From: JAMWDF01 sp964645405
Lineage (GTDB): Bacteria > Ratteibacteria > UBA8468 > B48-G9 > DSTR01
NCBI GenBank assembly: GCA_964645405.1
Contig: CAZYCA010000006.1
Span: 31,251 to 95,250, forward strand
Direction: 5' to 3'
DNA length: 64,000 nt
Part shown: positions 59,051 to 64,000 of the stretch, in pieces
Layout: the number at the start of each line of letters is the position of its first letter
Position numbering within the stretch: the first letter of the stretch is position 1
The notes under the pieces: generated by a model
What the model saw: the letters and a program-made list of their open reading frames with translations, nothing else
Database searches by the model: none
What the model was told of the DNA's origin: nothing
Position numbers and translations under genes: made by a program

Positions 59051-60454
59051 ATGAACATCATTCTTGTGGTCTTTGATTCCTTAAGAAAGGACTGTCTGCA
59101 AGTATACGGCCAGCCTTTCTGGGGAAAAGTCTTTACTCCCCATTTCAATGCTTTCGCTAAAGAAGCAATTATTTTCACCAGGATGTTCCCGGAATCTTTA
59201 CCCACATTGCCAGCCAGAAGAGCCCTTTACACCGGTCGCCGTGTTTACCCGTTTTTTGATGGTGATTTCCGGCTGAAAGGAGATTTTGTAGGAGCAGCCG
59301 GCTGGGGACCAATTCCAGAAAACCAGCCTACTGTTTCAGAACTGCTGCAAGAAAAAGGTTACCGTACTGCTCTGGTCTCTGATGTTTACCACATGTTTAA
59401 ACCTTCCAAGAATTTCTGGAGAGGTTTTCACCAGTGGACCTTCCTCCGGGGACAGGAGATAGACCCGGCCCGTTCTGGACCACGGCTAAGTCAGAAGGAG
59501 CTTGATTACTGGTTACCAAAAAAACTGCAAAACCAGCGCAGTCTGGAATTCATTCAGCAATGTATTATGAATATGCATGACCGCTGGCAGGAGGAAGAAT
59601 TTTTTGCTCCCAGAGTATTTCGGGAAGCCTCCAGATGGCTGGAACAAAACCAGGATGCTGAGAAATTCTTCCTGGTGGTAGAATCCTTTGACCCGCACGA
59701 GCCCTGGCTGGTACCACCCTATTACCGGAAGATGTACCTGCCAGAAGAAGGGCCAGAACAGATAAAGTCAGGCTATTCTGAGGAAAAAATGGATAGTTAT
59801 CTTCTGAAACGTACCCAGGCTAATTACAGTGGAGAAGTTACCATGTGTGACCGCTGGTTTGGCTTCTTCATGGAGAGTCTTAAGGTAATGGGTCTTCTGG
59901 ACAACACCATGGTGATTTTAACTGCTGACCACGGACATTCCCTCGGTGATTATGGCTATCTTGGTAAACGGCCGTATCCTTCCAGTCCGGAAGTTTACGA
60001 GGTTCCGTTAATGATTCGTTTGCCAGGAGCCAGGTATGCCGGGAGAAAAAGCTCTCTTTTCATTCAGCATCACGACCTGGCAGCCACCATCTTAGAGGAA
60101 GCGGGTGTGAAACTACCGCCAGAGATAGAAGGTAAACCTTTCCTGAAGGCTGCTTTGAAAGGAGTGAAACATTTTCGCGACCATGTAACCTGTGGCTGGA
60201 GTGCCACACCTACTGTTATCACCCAGCGCTGGTGGCTTAACTATAAGGCTGACGGAACAGGCATTTTTCTTTATGATTTGACAAGAAAAGAACCTTTTGA
60301 TGTCAATGTTGCCAGCCAGCATCCAGAAGTCGTAAGATACCTGAGGAACCAGGCTCTGGCAGATGCTGGTGGCTGCTTCCCTGACTGGATTTTAGATCTG
60401 GCAAGAAAGCAACCATCAGCTCCTGGCTGTAGCGAACTGGCAGCCCGGGATTAG
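59051..60454 (+). CDS. Sulfatase-superfamily hydrolase with Thr at the formylglycine position
   Basis: The 467-residue protein has the alkaline-phosphatase/sulfatase fold: VVFDSLRKD at the N-terminus, GRRVYPFF, ESFDPHEPW and VILTADHGHSLGDYG (metal Asp-His). At the position of CxPxR it has PTLPARRALYTG, so residue 52 is Thr, and the first metal pair is Asp-Ser instead of Asp-Asp. It cannot be matured to formylglycine in the usual way. Thr nucleophiles are used by phosphodiesterases of this superfamily, so a phosphoester or phosphonate substrate is possible. No signal peptide. It precedes the GH172 gene by 28 bases. Confidence 0.8.
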   Translation: MNIILVVFDSLRKDCLQVYGQPFWGKVFTPHFNAFAKEAIIFTRMFPESLPTLPARRALYTGRRVYPFFDGDFRLKGDFVGAAGWGPIPENQPTVSELLQEKGYRTALVSDVYHMFKPSKNFWRGFHQWTFLRGQEIDPARSGPRLSQKELDYWLPKKLQNQRSLEFIQQCIMNMHDRWQEEEFFAPRVFREASRWLEQNQDAEKFFLVVESFDPHEPWLVPPYYRKMYLPEEGPEQIKSGYSEEKMDSYLLKRTQANYSGEVTMCDRWFGFFMESLKVMGLLDNTMVILTADHGHSLGDYGYLGKRPYPSSPEVYEVPLMIRLPGARYAGRKSSLFIQHHDLAATILEEAGVKLPPEIEGKPFLKAALKGVKHFRDHVTCGWSATPTVITQRWWLNYKADGTGIFLYDLTRKEPFDVNVASQHPEVVRYLRNQALADAGGCFPDWILDLARKQPSAPGCSELAARD

Positions 60455-60482
60455 AAAGAGTAAAGTTTAACAAGGGGGAGAT

Positions 60483-61658
60483 ATGCTTTACCATCTGGCT
60501 AAAATTACGGAAGGAAAAACTGGCCGTTTTTCTTCCTGGGACAGGACAGGAAGAAACGCTGACTACTGGGTTATTCCTGCGGGAAAAAGTAAAATTCTGG
60601 CTGAAATTGATGGTCCTGGCTGTATTACCCATATCTGGATGACCCAGCAAAAACATTATCGGGAGTGCTTGCTAAGAATCACCTGGGACCAGGCAGGTTA
60701 CCCCAGCATCAACGTACCTTTAGGAGATTTCTTCTGCCTGGGACATGGTCTGGTCAATTCCTTCCAGTCTTTTCTTTTTACCGCTTCTACGAGGAATAAT
60801 TACCAGTTCAATGCTGGTTGTGCTTTAAACTGCTATGTACCCATGCCTTTCCGGAAAAAAGCCTTAGTAGAACTGGTGAACGAAAGCCAGGAAGACCACG
60901 GTCAGTATTTTTATATTGATTACGAACTCTGGCCAGAAGTACCGGAGGAGAACCTTGGCTATTTCCATGCTGAATTTCGCCGGGCTAATCCCTTCGGAGG
61001 CTGGGGACCGGAAATAACTGCCAATTCTGCCCAGGCTAACATTGTGAACAAAGAACAACTTGCCTGGGAAAACAATTATGTCATCCTGGAGACTAAAGGC
61101 CGCGGTCATTACCTCGGTTGCAACCTGAGTGTGGCTAATTTTCAGGGAAGTTGGTGGGGAGAAGGAGATGATATGATCTGGGTGGACGGGTATAAATGGC
61201 CACCAGATTTGCACGGTACTGGTAGCGAGGATTACTTCAACCAGGCCTGGGGAATGCAGCCCAACGCTTTTGGCCGTAATGGTTCCTCCCTTTACGAAGG
61301 TTACACTCTAAGTATGGCCGGGGATAATCTCTGGACAGGTCGCTCTGGAGGGTATCAAACATCTTATATCTTTCACCTGGAAAACCCGGTACGTTTCCAG
61401 AAAGAAATCAAGGTGACCATAGAACATGGCCATGGAAACCATCTTGCTAACGATTACAGCAGTGTAGCCTACTGGTATGCGGAGAAACCTACCAGGGTTA
61501 TAGAAGTTCCGCCTGTAGAAAAAAGAATGCCGGTGTTGCGGGATAACCAGGGTCGCTGGCTTTTTCATCCAGGCAACCAGCAAACTCCCCACCGGGTAAA
61601 ACTGAACCAGGAAATGAAAAAGATGAAAGAAGCCTGGAAGAAGCTGAAAAAAGGTTAA
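60483..61658 (+). CDS. DUF2961 / GH172-family protein
   Basis: The 391-residue protein matches DUF2961, now glycoside hydrolase family 172, which includes alpha-D-fructofuranosidase and arabinofuranosidase-type enzymes: ILAEIDGPGCITHIWMT, VPLGDFFCLGHG, GCALNCYVPMPFRKKA, WVDGYKWPPDLHGTGSEDYFNQAWG (the conserved GTGSEDYF) and the C-terminal FHLENPVRFQKEIKVTIEHG. The active unit is usually an oligomer. No signal peptide is present. AAGGGGGAGAT precedes the ATG. It is in an operon with the Thr-type sulfatase-like gene, suggesting a shared glycan. Confidence 0.85.
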   Translation: MLYHLAKITEGKTGRFSSWDRTGRNADYWVIPAGKSKILAEIDGPGCITHIWMTQQKHYRECLLRITWDQAGYPSINVPLGDFFCLGHGLVNSFQSFLFTASTRNNYQFNAGCALNCYVPMPFRKKALVELVNESQEDHGQYFYIDYELWPEVPEENLGYFHAEFRRANPFGGWGPEITANSAQANIVNKEQLAWENNYVILETKGRGHYLGCNLSVANFQGSWWGEGDDMIWVDGYKWPPDLHGTGSEDYFNQAWGMQPNAFGRNGSSLYEGYTLSMAGDNLWTGRSGGYQTSYIFHLENPVRFQKEIKVTIEHGHGNHLANDYSSVAYWYAEKPTRVIEVPPVEKRMPVLRDNQGRWLFHPGNQQTPHRVKLNQEMKKMKEAWKKLKKG

Positions 61659-61668
61659 GACAAAACTT

Positions 61669-62718
61669 TTAGAATGTCTCCAGCTGGTATTTCCTGGTAC
61701 CAAGTCCCAGTTTTTCTGCTTGCTGGAGTTGTTCCTGGTAAGGGCAGTCAGGCCAGACTTTTTGGAATTTGTCTACACCGGGTCCCCATTTCTCCCCGGG
61801 TGTTTCCCTGACTAAATCAACCGAAGCCTGGTCAATAGCTACCGGATCAGAAGAAGCCAGAACGCCGATATCAGGTACCAGCAGAGGTCCAGGATTACTC
61901 AGACAATCGCAGTTGGCAGCGATATTAAAAAGGTAGTTGACAGCGAAAAACCTATCTTTGTAAAGAGAAATTACTCCCGCAGCGTAGAAGGCCAGTCTTT
62001 CCTGAAACTGGACAGATGTGGTACTGGACCAGGGGATGGCGATGGCTTCTTCCGGACAGACATGGACACACTGAGCGCAACCGAAACACTTTGTTTTATC
62101 AATCTGTGCTTTTCTGGCTACCAGAGTGATAGCCTGGGCCGGGCAATTTTTTACACATTCTCCGCACCCGGTACACCGGCTGGGGTTAAGCCGGGGCTCC
62201 ACGCTGGCATGCATGGCAAACTTTCCTTTTCTGGAAGCACAGCCCATCCCGACATTCTTTATGGTGCCTCCAATCCCGGAAAGAAGATGTCCCTTAAAAT
62301 GGGTCACAGCTACCAAAAAGTCAAACTGGCTGAACTCACGGGCGAGGTAAGCCTTTCTTCCCCCAGTTCCTGGAACCTCTACGGAAAGTTCCTGGTCACC
62401 AGCAATAAGAACAGGGGCATCCAGATACTGATAACCATGATGCCAGACTACCTGAAGATGGCTGAAAACATTATCTCTTTCCCCGCGGTAAAGAACATTG
62501 GTATCAGTCAGGTAAGGATGGGCTTTTCTTCTTCTGACAAGTGAGACAATAGGTGCTACCATCTGGGGTTTGACATGATTGGTATGGCCAGAATTACCAA
62601 AATGAATCTTGACAGCGACCCTGCTTTTCGGGGCAATAAGTTCCGGCAGGCCTGTCTTTGCCAGAAAAGGTTCTAACTGGTCCATTTTTTTTACCGGGAG
62701 AAAATAAACCCTTGCCAC
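61669..62718 (-). CDS. DUF362 protein with two 4Fe-4S ferredoxin motifs
   Basis: The 349-residue protein has a DUF362 body (VAVKIHFGNSGHTNHVKPQ, YLTDTNVLYRG, FKGHLLSGIGGTIKNVGMG) and two tandem 4Fe-4S motifs, CTGCGECVKNCPAQAIT and CFGCAQCVHVCPEEAIAIP, around residues 190-235. It is probably a cytoplasmic electron carrier or maturation factor. It begins at GTG 62718 with AGGAGGGAAATA and follows the URO-D-like gene by 14 bases. Ferredoxins paired with URO-D-type methyltransferases often serve reactivation of corrinoid proteins, but that link is inference. Confidence 0.8.
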   Translation of the reverse strand: MARVYFLPVKKMDQLEPFLAKTGLPELIAPKSRVAVKIHFGNSGHTNHVKPQMVAPIVSLVRRRKAHPYLTDTNVLYRGERDNVFSHLQVVWHHGYQYLDAPVLIAGDQELSVEVPGTGGRKAYLAREFSQFDFLVAVTHFKGHLLSGIGGTIKNVGMGCASRKGKFAMHASVEPRLNPSRCTGCGECVKNCPAQAITLVARKAQIDKTKCFGCAQCVHVCPEEAIAIPWSSTTSVQFQERLAFYAAGVISLYKDRFFAVNYLFNIAANCDCLSNPGPLLVPDIGVLASSDPVAIDQASVDLVRETPGEKWGPGVDKFQKVWPDCPYQEQLQQAEKLGLGTRKYQLETF

Positions 62719-62732
62719 TATTTCCCTCCTTC

Positions 62733-63818
62733 TTACACCAGATGATTAACCGTCTCCACCCTTTCAAAATCCGCATCTGGAAAAACATTATCACTCATGC
62801 CCAGAGCAAACCTGAAGCCGTGCGGAACTTTTTCCAGCAGGTCAAGAACGTATTCTTTCAGTTGCTCTGTACTTCCTCCTTGAGGACAGAAAAGATAGAA
62901 GGTAACCCTCCTTTGAATGATAACATTTTCACCCACTTCTTTTAAGGTTTCAGGAACGGTTAAGTCAGCCATTGGTTTGACTGCCACCGCTTCCACCACA
63001 TCAATGCCGCATTCAGGCACAAAGGGCAAAAGATGCCTGGTCCGGCCGCACCAGTGTACCTGAAAAACTTTTCCTGTTTTGTGCAGGATGGCAGATATCT
63101 TGCGGTAATAAGCTATGGCGTACTTCTTGAACGCAGAAGGAGGTGTAGTCCACTCATCCATGTTATCCCTGCTGGCAATAACCTGGGCTGGTCCCTGACA
63201 GAGTAGTTCTGCAGTTTCTTCTGCCTTTTGTTCGTAAAGTTCTAACAGGTCTTCTACTTCTTCGGGATAGTCTGCCAGAAGGTAAATCCCTGTTTCCCAG
63301 CCGCAATCATTTTTCCCGGAATGTATGTAGGGCAGGCAGGTGGGAAGTCCCACCAGAGAAATACCGTCCTGGCCTACATCTTTTTCACTTTCTAAGAAGG
63401 GCTCCGGGTTGATTTTGTACCGGGAATGCTGAGCAATAAACTTGACTACTTTTATGTCTTCCCTTTTCTTAATCCAGTGTTCTTTCAAAAATAACGCTCT
63501 GGTAAAATCACTGGTATACTGATGAACAGTATAAACCTGACCTGCTGGCGTCTGGTATTCGGTCAGTATTTTATCTCCGTATTCCTTTTTTCTAATCTTT
63601 ATTTCCGGTTCTAAATCCTGTTCTAAAATACTGGTTCTCGCCCAGATGGTTCCGTTAACCTGACGAACAATATCATTCCGGCTCATTCCAACATGTTTTT
63701 CAGGTAAAGATCCTCTACTGCGGTTAACATTTAGCCAGTGGTCAAAATTGGGGACAAAAGTCAGAAATTCTCCCTTGTTTCTGGTAAGAATTCTGGTGTG
63801 ATTCTCCCTTCGGGTCAT
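62733..63818 (-). CDS. Uroporphyrinogen decarboxylase-family (methyltransferase-like) protein
   Basis: The 361-residue protein has the TIM-barrel signature of the URO-D superfamily: FVPNFDHW at the N-terminus, SLVGLPTCLP, YPEEVEDLLELYEQ, VIASRDNMDEWTTPPSAFKKY, VFQVHWCGRTRHLLPFVPECGIDVVEAVAV and LGMSDNVFPDADFERVE. True HemE is usually shorter and has RQAGR-type residues near the start, which are absent, so this is likelier one of the methyl-transferring or unknown relatives common in anaerobes. Its ATG lies seven bases from a -10 box, suggesting a leaderless mRNA. It is co-transcribed with the DUF362 gene. Confidence 0.8.
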   Translation of the reverse strand: MTRRENHTRILTRNKGEFLTFVPNFDHWLNVNRSRGSLPEKHVGMSRNDIVRQVNGTIWARTSILEQDLEPEIKIRKKEYGDKILTEYQTPAGQVYTVHQYTSDFTRALFLKEHWIKKREDIKVVKFIAQHSRYKINPEPFLESEKDVGQDGISLVGLPTCLPYIHSGKNDCGWETGIYLLADYPEEVEDLLELYEQKAEETAELLCQGPAQVIASRDNMDEWTTPPSAFKKYAIAYYRKISAILHKTGKVFQVHWCGRTRHLLPFVPECGIDVVEAVAVKPMADLTVPETLKEVGENVIIQRRVTFYLFCPQGGSTEQLKEYVLDLLEKVPHGFRFALGMSDNVFPDADFERVETVNHLV

Positions 63819-63825
63819 TTTGACC

Positions 63826-63854
63826 AGTCTACATTTTTACCCGGATAATGTCAA
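63826..63854 (-). promoter_or_regulatory. Leaderless promoter of the URO-D-DUF362 operon, near a transposase gene
   Basis: Minus strand TTGACA (63854-63849, perfect), 17-base spacer, TAGACT (63831-63826). The -10 ends seven bases before ATG 63818. The transposase stop is 22 bases upstream, so the -35 may belong to an IS end. Confidence 0.6.
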
Positions 63855-63875
63855 AAATTATCAGGTAACTGGTAA

Positions 63876-64000
63876 TTAAAGTTGCACCAGATTGTTCTTT
63901 GAAATTTTCTGGTTAAGGAGTTTTCTTAACAGCGGCACGAGATTTTCGTCCCGATGATTAAACCGCCACTGTATCTCTTTCAGGTAAAGGTGAAAATAAT
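63876..64000 (-). mobile_element. C-terminal end of a probable IS1595-type (ISXO2-like) transposase
   Basis: A frame open at the right edge encodes 40 residues before its stop: FHLYLKEIQWRFNHR, then DENLVPLLRKLLNQKI. The H-x-Y-x-K-E-x-x-W/F-R-F-N-x-R pattern is the C-terminal signature of IS1595 family DDE transposases. Most of the element lies outside the window, so I cannot say whether it is intact. Terminal inverted repeats would be expected just beyond the stop. Confidence 0.55.

Noticed and set aside
1..64000. tRNA or rRNA genes
   Set aside because: No cloverleaf-like segment with a GTTCGAATC-type arm or conserved rRNA stretch was noticed in the gaps; a covariance-model search would be needed to exclude them fully.

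Overview
The window is a compact, gene-dense stretch of bacterial chromosome of middling GC, with many convergent genes 3-25 bases apart and many 4-base stop/start overlaps. It encodes an outer membrane: BamA, Skp/OmpH, LolC/E, LolD, LpxD, an LpxC-FabZ fusion, LpxA and LpxI. It also carries McsA-McsB-ClpC, an H-X9-DG-type pseudopilin, sulfatases and many secreted carbohydrate-active proteins. This mix suggests an uncultured polysaccharide-degrading diderm near the PVC/Omnitrophota-type lineages. That placement is inference; no rRNA or tRNA gene is present to settle it.

Layout. 1-3225: a leftward operon of CE7 esterase, secreted unknown, Ogt-type DNA methyltransferase and a GH4 enzyme cut by the window edge. 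3311-8233: QueG-like Fe-S protein, glycosyltransferase and PHP phosphoesterase (leftward), flavin reductase-like protein and amidohydrolase. 8291-11764: HU, TauE/SafE permease, PAS protein and GH29 fucosidase (all leftward). 11860-13792: a putative NlpC/P60-like protein and a BNR sialidase-like protein. 13796-19111: a leftward four-gene operon of secreted unknowns plus a sugar isomerase-like protein. 19411-22668: an AT-rich restriction-modification cassette (methylase, nuclease, methylase) between two ~80-base imperfect direct repeats. 23126-34355: three very large secreted paralogues in one operon. 34362-37340: RtcB, an orphan 2-oxoacid oxidoreductase gamma subunit and a xylose isomerase-like protein (leftward).

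37544-57458 reads as one ~20-kb rightward operon: lolC/E, lolD, ilvE, mcsA, mcsB, clpC, bamA, skp, lpxD, lpxC-fabZ, lpxA, then two sulfatases, a pseudopilin and a DUF4838-type protein, then lpxI. The sulfatase block therefore sits inside the lipid A genes. 57461-63818 holds an HD protein and a radical SAM protein (leftward), a sulfatase-like hydrolase with Thr in place of Cys and a GH172/DUF2961 protein (rightward), and a DUF362 ferredoxin and a URO-D-type methyltransferase-like protein (leftward). The last 125 bases are the C-terminus of a probable IS1595-type transposase.

How it fits together: secreted esterase and giant proteins, together with apparently cytoplasmic glycosidases (GH4, GH29, sialidase-like, GH172) and sulfatases, suggest breakdown of a complex, acetylated, sulfated, fucose- or sialic-acid-containing glycan. 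The envelope operon supplies outer-membrane building and protein quality control. Several operons start with a -10 box only 7-13 bases before the start codon, which suggests leaderless mRNAs.
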